A stretch of DNA of 37,385 nt, taken from positions 1 to 37,385 of the forward strand of contig NZ_JAMJFL010000045.1 of the NCBI RefSeq assembly GCF_023544665.1, in the 5' to 3' direction. Positions within the stretch are counted from its first letter, which is position 1. Each line of letters starts with the position of its first letter. Below, piece after piece: positions 22,821-31,425 of this stretch. Made by a program: the position numbers and the translations under genes. Source of the stretch: Streptomyces sp. YS415 (lineage in GTDB: Bacteria; Actinomycetota; Actinomycetes; Streptomycetales; Streptomycetaceae). The notes beneath the pieces are model-generated. The model saw nothing but the letters and a program-made list of their open reading frames with translations, searched no databases and was not told the DNA's origin.

Positions 22821-24029
22821 TCACACCGAGCCCAGGACCGCCAGCGCCCGCCGGGCCACTTCCCGCCCGATCGGCAGGGACGCGGTGGCCGCCGGGGAAG
22901 GCGCGTTCAGCACATGCACGGCCCGCGCCCCCTCCTTGATCAGGAAGTCGTCCACCAGCGTGCCGTCCCGGAGCACCGCCTGCGCCCGCACCCCCGACGC
23001 CGCGGGCAGCAGATCCTCCTCGGTCACTGCCGGGAGCATCCGCCCCACCGCCTGTGCGAACGCCCTCTTCGACACCGATCGGCGCAGCTCCCCCGCGCCG
23101 TACCGCCAATGCCGCCGGGCCATCGACCAGGCTCCCGGCCACCCCAGCGTCGAGGCGAGCTCCCGGGGCCGTACGACCCCCCAGCCGTACCCCTCCCGGG
23201 CCAGCGCCGGCACCGCGTTGGGCCCGACATGGACGCCTCCGTCGACTCCCCGCGTGAGGTGCACCCCGAGGAACGGGAACGCCGGATCCGGCACCGGATA
23301 CACCAGCCCGCGCACCAGCCCGGGCCGCGCCAGCGTGTAGTACTCCCCCCGGAACGGCACGATCCGCATTCCCGGCTCGTCCCCGGTGAGCCGGGCGACC
23401 TCGTCGCAGTACAGCCCGGCACAGTTCACGAGCACCCGCCCGCGCACCATGTCCCCGTCCGCCGTGCGCACGGCGACCCCGAGGTCCGGCCGCCGGTCCA
23501 CCCCCACGACCTCGGCGCCGTACCTGATCTCCGCCCCCGACGCCTCGGCCAGCCGCCGCGCCACCCCCACGAAGTCGCAGATGCCGGTGGTCCCGACCTG
23601 TATGGCCGCGAGTCCGCGCACCTCCGGCTCGTACTCGGCGATCTGGGCGGCGCCCAGCTCCCGCACCGGAATGCCGTTCTCCCGACCCCGCTGGACCAGC
23701 GCGTGCAGCCGGGGCAGCTCCGCGCGCTCGGTGGCGACGATCAGCTTTCCGGTGACGGCATGGGCGATGTCGTACTCGGCGCAGAACTTGACCATCTCGG
23801 CGGCACCGCGCACGGCGTACCGCGCCTTCAGCGACCCGGGCCGGTAGTAGATCCCGCTGTGGATCACCCCGCTGTTCCGCCCGGTCTGGTGCCGGGCGGG
23901 CCCCGCCTCCTTCTCCAGCACGGTGACGCGGGTACCGGGCGCGGCCCGCGTGATCGCGTACGCCGTGGACAGCCCGACGACCCCCCCGCCGACCACGAGC
24001 ACATCACCGTCGTATGCGACCGACCGCAC
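22821..24029 (-). CDS. lhgO: FAD-dependent L-2-hydroxyglutarate oxidase/dehydrogenase
   Basis: A 402-residue protein from GTG 24029, chosen because GGGAGG lies eight bases upstream (24038-24043); an in-frame ATG at 24059 has none. The N-terminal dinucleotide-binding motif VVGGGVVGLSTAYAI binds FAD. HQTGRNSGVIHSGIYYRPGS is the signature of the LhgO group within the DAO superfamily, and PFRGEYYTL, FPFLGVHLTRG and GVRAQAV also fit. It oxidises L-2-hydroxyglutarate to 2-oxoglutarate, passing electrons to oxygen or the quinone pool, as a metabolite-repair or glutarate step. It is likely the first gene of an lhgO-trmB-prsW transcript. Confidence 0.92.
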   Translation of the reverse strand: MRSVAYDGDVLVVGGGVVGLSTAYAITRAAPGTRVTVLEKEAGPARHQTGRNSGVIHSGIYYRPGSLKARYAVRGAAEMVKFCAEYDIAHAVTGKLIVATERAELPRLHALVQRGRENGIPVRELGAAQIAEYEPEVRGLAAIQVGTTGICDFVGVARRLAEASGAEIRYGAEVVGVDRRPDLGVAVRTADGDMVRGRVLVNCAGLYCDEVARLTGDEPGMRIVPFRGEYYTLARPGLVRGLVYPVPDPAFPFLGVHLTRGVDGGVHVGPNAVPALAREGYGWGVVRPRELASTLGWPGAWSMARRHWRYGAGELRRSVSKRAFAQAVGRMLPAVTEEDLLPAASGVRAQAVLRDGTLVDDFLIKEGARAVHVLNAPSPAATASLPIGREVARRALAVLGSV

Positions 24030-24105
24030 CAGCACCACCTCCCGCCTCCGATAGTGCACTGCGCCACTGACAATGCCTTCAAACCCGGGGGAGAGGCGAA
24101 GGAAG

Positions 24106-25530
24106 CTACGCCGGAGTCATCAGCAGCGGGCGGGCCCGCTCCCGCAGCTCCACCACCCGCGGCTCGTCCCCGTAGGGCTCGAGGCGGTGCAGCAGATCCT
24201 TCACGTACTCGGTGGTGCGCGCCGAGGAGATCCGCCCCGCGACCTCCACCGCCCGCACGCCCTGCTCGCATGCCGCGTCGAGGTTGCCGGACTCCAGTTC
24301 GGCGACAGCGGAGACGACGAGCCGCAGCCCGTGCGAGCGCACGAACTCCTCCGTCGGCTTCGACAGTGCCTGCTCCGTGAACCGGCGCACCTGACGCGGC
24401 GCCTTCAGGTCGCGGTAGCACTCGGCGGCGTCCGCGCAGAAGCGGTCGTAGGAGTAGAAGCCGAGCCAGGACGGGTCCTGGTCGCCGTCCCGGGAGCGCT
24501 CCAGCCAGCCCTCCGCCGCCTTGAGCGCGGCGCCCGCCGCCTGCGCGTCCCCCGCGCGTGCGTGCGCGCGTGCCTCGACGAGCCGGAAGAAGCTCATGGT
24601 GCGCGCGGTGGCCAGACCGCGGTTGCGCTCCAGCGCGGCCTGGGCGAGGTCAACGCCCTCGTCACCGAAGCCGCGGTACGTCGCCTGCAAGGACATGGAG
24701 GCGAGCACGTACCCGCCGAGCGGCACGTCCGCCGCCGCCCGCGCCAGCCGCAGCGCCTGGATGTAGTACCGCTGCGCGGCCTCCTGCTGGCCGGTGTCGA
24801 AGGCCATCCACCCCGCGAGCCGGGTCAGTTCGGCGCTCGCCCCGAACAGTGCCCGGCCCACCTCATCGGAGTACGAGCCGAGCAGCAGCGGCGCCGCCTC
24901 CACCCGTAAGCACTCGGGCACCATGGACGAACGCCAGTCGCCGCCTCCGTACTTGGAGTCCCAGCGCCTGGCGTCCTCGGCGGCCTCCCGCAGCTTCTGC
25001 ACATCGCTGTGGCCGACTTTGACCGGTGCGCCGGACCCCTCGGCGGGGTTCACCTCGCGCGCCACCGAACTGTCGGCCGGGGTTATCAGCCACCGTGAGG
25101 CGGGCGTTGCGTACGCGCTGACCGCGAACGAGCCGGCCAGCGACTGCCAGATGCCGCCGGTGCCGGCGCGCCGTCCGGCGAGGTCGAGACGGTAGAGGTC
25201 GGTCGCCGACCGGACCGCCTGGCCGACGTCCCGGGGGAAGGCGAGGCCCACTTCGGGGGCGGGATCCGCGTCCGCCAGGCCGATCTCGTGGAGCGGCACC
25301 GGGCGGCCGAGCTTCTGGGCGATGGCGGCGGCGATGAGGTGCGGCGCCGCACCTTGCGGCACCATTCCCTTCGACACCCAGCGCGCCACCGAGGTCTTGT
25401 CGTAGCGAAGTGTCAACCCGCGTTGAGCGCCAAGGTCGTTGACGCGGCGCGCGAGGCCGGCGTTGCTGATTCCCGCGAGGGCGAGAACGGCGCCGAGTTT
25501 TTCGTTCGGCCCGCGTTGCTCCCTGGACAT
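24106..25530 (-). CDS. sporulation-associated HTH/TPR regulator (NsdA/SCO4114 type)
   Basis: A 474-residue protein from ATG 25530, preceded by GAGGGG. Residues about 8-60 resemble a helix-turn-helix (LGAVLALAGISNAGLARRVN then YDKTSVARWVSKG). Residues 190-470 are helical repeats of TPR type (QQEAAQRYYIQALRLAR, GLATARTMSFFRLVEARAHAR). The layout is that of the Streptomyces sporulation-associated or NsdA-like regulators, which affect aerial growth and antibiotic production. The specific match to SCO4114 rests on recalled gene order. The ligand or partner of the TPR region is unknown. It has its own predicted promoter upstream and ends 76 nt before the oxidase. Confidence 0.82.
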   Translation of the reverse strand: MSREQRGPNEKLGAVLALAGISNAGLARRVNDLGAQRGLTLRYDKTSVARWVSKGMVPQGAAPHLIAAAIAQKLGRPVPLHEIGLADADPAPEVGLAFPRDVGQAVRSATDLYRLDLAGRRAGTGGIWQSLAGSFAVSAYATPASRWLITPADSSVAREVNPAEGSGAPVKVGHSDVQKLREAAEDARRWDSKYGGGDWRSSMVPECLRVEAAPLLLGSYSDEVGRALFGASAELTRLAGWMAFDTGQQEAAQRYYIQALRLARAAADVPLGGYVLASMSLQATYRGFGDEGVDLAQAALERNRGLATARTMSFFRLVEARAHARAGDAQAAGAALKAAEGWLERSRDGDQDPSWLGFYSYDRFCADAAECYRDLKAPRQVRRFTEQALSKPTEEFVRSHGLRLVVSAVAELESGNLDAACEQGVRAVEVAGRISSARTTEYVKDLLHRLEPYGDEPRVVELRERARPLLMTPA

Positions 25531-26221
25531 GCGCCACCCCTCGACACAGACGGCTGCCGCACTGGCATAACCACGCGGCATTCGTAAACCCAGCGTAGTT
25601 CGCCGCATCCCAAGCGTTAAGGGGCATTCTTCCGGATGGCGGGATTGTGGTCCGTACTGAAGTGCGGTTCAGGTACGGACGGTTGCGGCGTGCTCCCGCT
25701 GTGTGGCCGTGCGCCCGGGTGTGCGCTCTTCTCCGGCCATCCGGGGAGCGCTTCCATGGTCACGCGTGGGTCGGCCCGCTGTACTGGATCCAGTGGGCTG
25801 GGGGACACCGCCGCCTACATCCCCGCGGGCGGCGGAACGGTCCGGGGGGCGAGTCCCGCCTCCCGGACTGCGCACACGCCAAGTAATACGCAGGGCCTGT
25901 ACGGAGAGTGGCCAAACCTGCCGTCGTCACGCCGATTTGGCCGAAAACCGACCCTGCCTCTCGCGGGCGATTACCGCTCCCACCACGGAAATTGAGGGCG
26001 CTAAGGGCGTTCTTGGGGAGTGAACCGGGGGCGCATTCGCGTCGCCCTGGCTGGGGGTCTCCAGGCTCCGCGCGGGTATGGATGCCCTGTGGGGGCGCCC
26101 GCGGGGGCGCACTTCACGGATCTCAAGCGGTGTCACCGCGACTCGGGCACGCGTCCTTCATGGCAGCATGGTGAACCGGTTCGTGCGGTGCACTGGTGGT
26201 CCACAGCCTGTGGAGGCGTCG
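25531..26221. other. 690-bp divergent non-coding region with two strong hairpins
   Basis: Short open frames here have no ribosome site and an unnatural composition, so none is called. The region holds the regulator promoter on the minus strand, a palindrome at 25650-25680 (GTCCGTACTGAA with TTCAGGTACGGAC, one bulge), and a hairpin at 25840-25868 (12-bp arms, one mismatch, 5-nt loop). These could be operators, or the ends of an unannotated small RNA. The promoter of the downstream Asn-synthetase-like gene must also lie here but is not clear. Confidence 0.5.
25592..25620 (-). promoter_or_regulatory. predicted promoter of the sporulation-type regulator
   Basis: On the minus strand TTAACG (25620-25615) and TACGCT (25597-25592) are separated by 17 nt. 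The expected start near 25585 gives a leader of about 55 nt. Confidence 0.5.
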
Positions 26222-28321
26222 ATGCGGTGGTTGGTGGGATGGAGCAGCACCGCCGCGGGAGCCGCCGTGATCGGTTCCGCGGGGGCGACCGGGCCCGACG
26301 GCGAGACCGTGCACCCGGTCGGGTCCCAACTCCTGTGGGGTGACCCCGATCCGCTGTGGGCGGTCGGCGACTGGCGGCCCGACGAGGTGCGCGTGGTGCA
26401 GGCCGACCCCCAGAACCGGATCGCCGTGCTCGGCATCTGCGGGGCGAGCGACGAGCAGCTGCGGGTGGGCCTGTTCGCCGCGCGCGGCGGGGCACTTCGG
26501 CATCTGACGGCCTGGCCCGGCAGCTACACGGCCGTCGTCCAGGTCGGCCGCAGGGTCATGGTGTGCGGCGATCTGGCGGGCGCCCGGCCGGTGTTCTACA
26601 CCCCCTGGTCCGGCGGCACCGCCTACGCGACCGCCGCGCTGCCCCTCGCCGACCTCATCGAGGCGAACCTCGACTTCGGTCACCTGGCCGCCCTGCTCGC
26701 CGCCCCGGACGTCCCCGCGGCCCTGGACGACTCCACGCCCTACGACGGCGTACGGCGCATTCCGCCCGGGCACGCGCTGATCCTGCGCGCCGGGGCCCGG
26801 GAGATCGCCGGGTACGAGCCGGTCGCCTCCCTCGCGGTGGCTGCACCCACGGCCGACCCGGACAGCTCGGTGGACGCCGTACGCGACGCGCTGGTGGACG
26901 CGGTACGGGCCCGGCTGTCCGCACCCCGGCACGTGCCCGGCGCCGACATCGACCCCGGACCCGTACCGGGCATGGGACCCGCCGAACGCCGCGCCGCGCG
27001 CGGGATGCCCGTACCCGGGATCGGGGCCGACCTCTCCGGCGGCCCGGCCTCCGGCACCCTCGCGCTGCTCGCCGCGGGGCTGCCCGGCATGCCGGGCACG
27101 GTGCTGGGCCACGGCACGGGCGCCGGCGAGCGGCTGCTGGCGGTCACCTTCAACGACCTCGCCGTGGGCGGCCGGGAGGCCGAGCTGGAACGGGCGGGCA
27201 CCCTCGCGGCCAACCCCCGACTGCACCACGTCGTCGTGGCGGGCGGCGAGGAGACCCTGCCGTACGCCGACCTGGACGGGCCCCTCACCGACGAACCCGG
27301 GCCGTCCCTGGTGACGGCCGCCCGGCACCGGGCGCGGCTGGCGGCGGGCAGCGCGGACCACTTCACCGGCTACGGCGCCCGCCAGGTGCTGGACGCCCAC
27401 CCGGCCCGGCTGACCGACCTGCTGATGGACCGCAAGCGCCGGCACCTGGTCCGTCCCGTCGCCGCGCTCGCCAAGGCGGACGGCTCGGTGATGGTCCCCG
27501 CGCGCGTGTACGGCGCGGCGCGCAAGCTGGCGCGCACGCCCTACCGCACGGGTCTGGAGGCGCTGGCCGAGCGGCTCATGCACCGGCGGTTCGACGACCC
27601 CGGAGGTGCCGTGGGGGCGTCGCTTGCGGCCCTCACCTGGGCCAGACCGGGCCCGGCGGCGCGTTGGCTGACGGGCGAGGCGCTGGCTGAAGTATCGGTT
27701 CGTCTGCAAGGGGCGACGCACCGCTCCGGAGTCGGTCCGGGACAGCGCCCCGGCGACTACCGCGCGCGTGCCGCGCTCGCCCGGCACGCGGCGGACCTGC
27801 GCGTCCTGGAGCAGGCCGCCGAGATCCGCTTCCAGCGCCTGCACGCGCCGTTCCTCGACAACCAGGTCGTCCGCGCCTGCCGCGCCCTGCCCGAGGCCCT
27901 GCGCGTGCGGCCCGGCGCACGTGCCGCGATCCTTCGTACGGTCCTGGAGGGCGCGGGCGTGGCCGACCTCCCGCCGGGCTGGGGCGCGACGTCTCCCACC
28001 CCGGCGGCGGTGGCGGCCCGGGCAGGGCTGAGGGTGGCGGCGAACGATCTGATGGCCCTCTTCAACACCCCGCTGCTGGCCCAGGCCGGCCTGGTGGAGG
28101 CCCGCGTGGTCCGCAAGGCGCTGCGCGCGGCGGCCGAGGGCGAGGCCCTCCCGCTGGACGGCCTGGCCGACCTCGTCTCGCTGGAACTCTGGCTCACCCG
28201 CCTGCTGGCCCGCCGCGGCACCTGCTGGACGGGCACCCCGGCACGCGCGCGTGCGGTCCCCGCCGGAATCACGCCCCAGAGGGGGGCGCTGGGCGCGGGG
28301 GCGGGAGCGCGGCGGGCGTAG
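26222..28321 (+). CDS. asparagine-synthetase-like protein with degenerate catalytic motifs
   Basis: A 699-residue protein from ATG 26222 with GGAGG five bases upstream. The N-terminal half has the glutaminase-like fold of AsnB relatives (GDLAGARPVFYTPWSGG, YDGVRRIPPGHALIL) but begins MRWLVG, so the catalytic Cys2 of true glutamine amidotransferases is missing. The ATP pyrophosphatase loop, SGGxDS in AsnB and lasso cyclases, reads SGGPAS (272-277) and lacks the Asp. A later segment (SADHFTGYGARQVL) matches the EGADELFGGY region only loosely. FLDNQVVRACRALPEALRVRPG is well kept. It may be a cyclase-like enzyme with altered chemistry or a non-catalytic relative. No lasso precursor, protease or leader-binding gene is near. 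Confidence 0.8.
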   Translation: MRWLVGWSSTAAGAAVIGSAGATGPDGETVHPVGSQLLWGDPDPLWAVGDWRPDEVRVVQADPQNRIAVLGICGASDEQLRVGLFAARGGALRHLTAWPGSYTAVVQVGRRVMVCGDLAGARPVFYTPWSGGTAYATAALPLADLIEANLDFGHLAALLAAPDVPAALDDSTPYDGVRRIPPGHALILRAGAREIAGYEPVASLAVAAPTADPDSSVDAVRDALVDAVRARLSAPRHVPGADIDPGPVPGMGPAERRAARGMPVPGIGADLSGGPASGTLALLAAGLPGMPGTVLGHGTGAGERLLAVTFNDLAVGGREAELERAGTLAANPRLHHVVVAGGEETLPYADLDGPLTDEPGPSLVTAARHRARLAAGSADHFTGYGARQVLDAHPARLTDLLMDRKRRHLVRPVAALAKADGSVMVPARVYGAARKLARTPYRTGLEALAERLMHRRFDDPGGAVGASLAALTWARPGPAARWLTGEALAEVSVRLQGATHRSGVGPGQRPGDYRARAALARHAADLRVLEQAAEIRFQRLHAPFLDNQVVRACRALPEALRVRPGARAAILRTVLEGAGVADLPPGWGATSPTPAAVAARAGLRVAANDLMALFNTPLLAQAGLVEARVVRKALRAAAEGEALPLDGLADLVSLELWLTRLLARRGTCWTGTPARARAVPAGITPQRGALGAGAGARRA

Positions 28322-28338
28322 GACCCGGCGGGCCTACG
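28317..28338. terminator. hairpin spanning both convergent stop codons
   Basis: CGTAGG (28317-28322) pairs with CCTACG (28333-28338), then CCC (28324-28326) with GGG (28330-28332) around a GGC loop. The stem contains the TAG of the Asn-synthetase-like gene and, on the other strand, the TAG of the sigma factor gene. Confidence 0.6.
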
Positions 28339-30295
28339 TGCAGCGGAACCCGGACTCGGCCCAGTCGGCGAGGAGCACGCTGTCGACGTGGCTGTGCGGC
28401 TCCACCACCAGCCGTACCGTCTCGCGGCCGGTGATGTCGACCGAGACGGGGACCGCCGGGTCACCGCCCTTGATCATCGCGGACCGCCACAGCCGCACCC
28501 CGTCGGCGTGGACGGAGAAGGCGAACTTGCCCAGCATCAGGTTCATGTCGTCGACGCCGACCAGGGCCCGGTACGTGGTGCACTCCCGGTTGAGATCGAT
28601 GGTGACGGAGGACGCGCCGCGCACCGTCACCCCGTGCGTGTACTGCTTCCCGGCGATCGACACGCCGTAGCGCTGCCACACCCAGCTGCTCTCGCCGATC
28701 CGCATCTCGGGCCCGCTGCCGTCGCCGTTGACGTCGTACGACAGCTCGCTCCACTGGTAGTCGGCCGGAGCGGGCGGAGGCGGAGGCGGCGGCGTGGGGG
28801 TGGGTGTCGGCGCGGGCCCGGGGGCCGGCGGCGGCGTCGGAGCGGGCGTCGGCCTCGGCCTCGGCTTCGGCGGGGAGGCCGGCTGCGGAGTCGCGGTGGC
28901 GGTCGGCGTGGGCGTGCGGGTGGGCGCGGGCCGGGGGGCCTGCTCGGCGGCGAAGACGGGCGGAGCCGGCTGCTTCCCCGGCGGCTTCGGGGTCGCGGCC
29001 TCCCCGACGACGGGCGCCGGGGAGGTGACCGGCGGCTTGGCGTCCGGCCGCGGCACCGGGTCGTCGTCGGCGACCAGGGCGAGGGCCACCGCGACGGCGG
29101 CCACGGCGACCACACCGGCGGCGATCCCCGCCTTCACCGGCGCGCCCAGGCCCTCGGAGGCCGCGGCACCGCCACCGGCGCCCGCCCCACCGGAGGAGGA
29201 ACCGCCCGCCGCGGCGGCCGCGCCCGCGGCGCCCGCTCCGGTGCCGCCCGCGATGACCGCGGCGGCCTTGGCGTACCCGGCGGCACCGAACCAGCCGATG
29301 ACCGCGACCGGCACGACCGCCGGGATGCCGCTGGCGACTTCCTTGATCTGCCCGGCGGCCAGGCGGCACTTGGCGCACTCCTCCAGGTGCTTGCGCAGCC
29401 CGCGCTCGGCCCGGGTGCGCAGGCCCCCGCGGGCGTAGGCGCCGAGCCGGTCGGCGTAGCGGGCGCACTCCTCGTCACCGGCGAGGCCGGCGCTGACATG
29501 GGCCTGGAGATAGGCCTGCTTGAGGCCCTCACGGGCCCGGCTGGCGAGCACGCGCGTGCCGTTGGCGTCGAGCCCGAAGAGCGTGGCGACCTCGCTCGGC
29601 GACTCGTCCTCGACCTCGGTGTGCCACAGCACGGCCTGCCAGCGCTCCGGCAGCGACCGGAAGGCCTGCATGGCCATGGACTGCTCGGCCTCGTGCATCG
29701 CGCGCACCTCGGCGCCCAGCTCGAGGGTGTCGTCGTCGGACACCTCGGAGGAGCGCGCGGCCTGGGCGGCGAACAACGCGAAGTCGTCGACCAGTTGCTC
29801 CCGCTTCGCGGACTTCGTCCAGGTGGCCGCGACGCGCCGGACCGAGGTCAGCAGATACGCGCGTACGGCGTGCTCGGGACCCGAACCGCCGCGGACCGCC
29901 TGGAGCATCCGGGCGAAGACCTCGGCGGTGAGGTCGTCCGCGGTGTGGCCGTCGCGGCAGCAGGTGCGGGCGTACCGGCGGACCGCGTCGGCGTGCCGGC
30001 GGTAGAGCTCCGCGTAGGCCGAGTCGTCGCCCGAGCGCATCCGCGCGATCAGGTCGGCGTCGGACCGGGGCAGCTCCCGGGGCGGTGGCAGGACGCTGTC
30101 CTCGCGCCACCCCCGCTGGGCCGGGACGCTGCCCTCCACGGGCTCGCCCCCCTGGGCCGGGATCGGGGCCACCAACGGCTCGCCGCCCAGCGGCAGATCG
30201 GGCCGCCCACCCTGGCTCGGCACATGGGGCGAGGCCGGGCCGCCGTCCTCCGCGTCACCGTCACCGAGTGACCCGTCCCGCCCGTCAACGCCCAT
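28334..30295 (-). CDS. ECF sigma factor fused to zinc-binding, membrane and NPCBM domains
   Basis: A 653-residue protein from ATG 30295. Sigma region 2 lies at about 79-135 (DLIARMRSGDDSAYAELYRR) and region 4 at about 205-262 (LPERWQAVLWHTEVEDESPSEVA). A zinc-binding anti-sigma-like segment follows with H303-x3-C307-x2-C310. A membrane segment (387-409) leads to a 110-residue Pro/Thr-rich linker, and the C-terminal 125 residues are an NPCBM-type carbohydrate-binding domain (IGKSSW-like IGESSWVWQRYG, YTHGVTVRG, TTYRALVGVDD, LLADWAESGF). The layout suggests a cytoplasmic sigma factor tied to an extracellular sugar sensor in one chain. From memory it corresponds to SCO4117, a pleiotropic regulator in S. 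coelicolor. A second hydrophobic stretch (323-350) leaves topology uncertain. Confidence 0.88.
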   Translation of the reverse strand: MGVDGRDGSLGDGDAEDGGPASPHVPSQGGRPDLPLGGEPLVAPIPAQGGEPVEGSVPAQRGWREDSVLPPPRELPRSDADLIARMRSGDDSAYAELYRRHADAVRRYARTCCRDGHTADDLTAEVFARMLQAVRGGSGPEHAVRAYLLTSVRRVAATWTKSAKREQLVDDFALFAAQAARSSEVSDDDTLELGAEVRAMHEAEQSMAMQAFRSLPERWQAVLWHTEVEDESPSEVATLFGLDANGTRVLASRAREGLKQAYLQAHVSAGLAGDEECARYADRLGAYARGGLRTRAERGLRKHLEECAKCRLAAGQIKEVASGIPAVVPVAVIGWFGAAGYAKAAAVIAGGTGAGAAGAAAAAGGSSSGGAGAGGGAAASEGLGAPVKAGIAAGVVAVAAVAVALALVADDDPVPRPDAKPPVTSPAPVVGEAATPKPPGKQPAPPVFAAEQAPRPAPTRTPTPTATATPQPASPPKPRPRPTPAPTPPPAPGPAPTPTPTPPPPPPPAPADYQWSELSYDVNGDGSGPEMRIGESSWVWQRYGVSIAGKQYTHGVTVRGASSVTIDLNRECTTYRALVGVDDMNLMLGKFAFSVHADGVRLWRSAMIKGGDPAVPVSVDITGRETVRLVVEPHSHVDSVLLADWAESGFRCT

Positions 30296-30627
30296 CGCGG
30301 AAAGCCCCCGCCGCAGCCCAACCAGTCCCGAACACCGGGTCAGAGTGCCATACCGAATTTTTGTCAGCGGGCGACAGCAGGGGCCATCCACTCGTCCGTG
30401 GGGACTTCACGCGATTCAGTACTAGCCGTCACCCGAACGGGGAAGGGGCAAATGGCCTGCCGCACAGGGGAGTTGGGCTGCTCTTAGGACGTGCGGACAT
30501 GCTGTGTCAGGGCGCACGAGGCGGGAGCGCGCACGGCGTCCCCGCCTCCTCGTCACCTGTACGAGATCACCCGTACGAGATCACCCGTACGAGGTCACCT
30601 TTACGGGTCACCCCGCCGGCCGCCGGG
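30296..30627. other. intergenic region between atrA and the sigma fusion
   Basis: A 332-nt gap on the same strand as both neighbours. It contains the 14-bp tandem repeat array at 30558-30612 and must hold the sigma gene's promoter. No gene is visible. Confidence 0.5.
30558..30612. repeat. four tandem 14-bp direct repeats
   Basis: Units read TGTACGAGATCACC, CGTACGAGATCACC, CGTACGAGGTCACC and a 13-nt TTTACGGGTCACC. They lie 15 nt beyond the atrA stop and about 265 nt upstream of the sigma factor start. Iterated sites of this length could be a regulator-binding array. Confidence 0.8.
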
Positions 30628-31425
30628 TCAGGACGGCCGCGAGCGCAACCCCTCCAGCAGGATGTCCAGCAGCCGTGCCGAGGCCGCCGCCTGCTGCGCC
30701 GCGTCCGGCAGCGAGGGCGCCGCCGTCGCGATCACCAGCAGGACGTCCGCCACCGACACATCGGCCCGCAGCTCACCCGCCGCACGCGCCCGGTCGACCA
30801 GCTGCCCCACGACCTCCAGCAGTGCCGACGCCCCGGCGTCGTCCTCGGCCGGACCCGGAGTCTCCCCCGGCACCAGCCGCAGCTCGCCCGCGCCCGGCTG
30901 CATCCGCTGCTGCGGCACCCGCGCCTCGTCGAACCCCGGACCGTCCGGGTGCTCCTCCGCGACCCCGACGCGCAGTACCTGCGGCGGCAGCAGCCGCCCG
31001 GCGCCGGACGCCACCGACGTCCGCAGGAAGCGCGAGAGCGCCGACCACGGCTCGTCCTCCTGCCCGAGCGCCGCCCGGGCCTGGTCGGTCAGCCGGGAGG
31101 TCTCCTCCTCGGCTATCCGGCGCACCAGGACGTCCTTGCTCGGGAAGCGCCGGTACACCGTCCCGACGCCCACCCGCGCGCGCCGGGCCACGTCCTCCAT
31201 GGGCGCGCCGTACCCCAGTTCGCCGAAGACCTCGCGCGCCGCGCGGAGCACGTGCTCCAGATTGCGCTGTGCGTCCACCCGCAGCGGTGCCGTCCGCGCA
31301 CTCTCGCGTCCGTTCCCCGCCGCATTCATGGCTCCGCCTATCGCCGAGCCCATTGCCGAGCCCATCGCCGCGCCACCGGACGTGATGGCGGACGTGGACG
31401 ACCAATGAGAGTCCTGAACATGCAT
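30628..31425 (-). CDS. atrA: TetR-family regulator AtrA
   Basis: A 265-residue protein. ATG 31425 has GGGGGA six bases upstream. A flexible Gly/Ala/Ser/Met-rich leader (15-40, with GSAMGSAIGGAM) precedes the TetR HTH (about 50-100: LEHVLRAAREVFGELGYG then VARRARVGVGTVYRRFPSK). The C-terminal part is the ligand-binding domain. Divergent placement next to a type II NADH dehydrogenase is the arrangement I recall for AtrA (SCO4118/SCO4119), a global activator of antibiotic genes such as actII-ORF4 and of development. The name rests on family plus synteny, not on a search. The 386-nt divergent region before ndh is where autoregulation would act. Confidence 0.85.
   Translation of the reverse strand: MHVQDSHWSSTSAITSGGAAMGSAMGSAIGGAMNAAGNGRESARTAPLRVDAQRNLEHVLRAAREVFGELGYGAPMEDVARRARVGVGTVYRRFPSKDVLVRRIAEEETSRLTDQARAALGQEDEPWSALSRFLRTSVASGAGRLLPPQVLRVGVAEEHPDGPGFDEARVPQQRMQPGAGELRLVPGETPGPAEDDAGASALLEVVGQLVDRARAAGELRADVSVADVLLVIATAAPSLPDAAQQAAASARLLDILLEGLRSRPS

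Noticed and set aside
25531..28321. Lasso-peptide gene cluster around the Asn-synthetase-like gene
   Set aside because: No precursor-like small frame with a ribosome site, no leader peptidase and no recognition protein are present, and the cyclase motif is degenerate.
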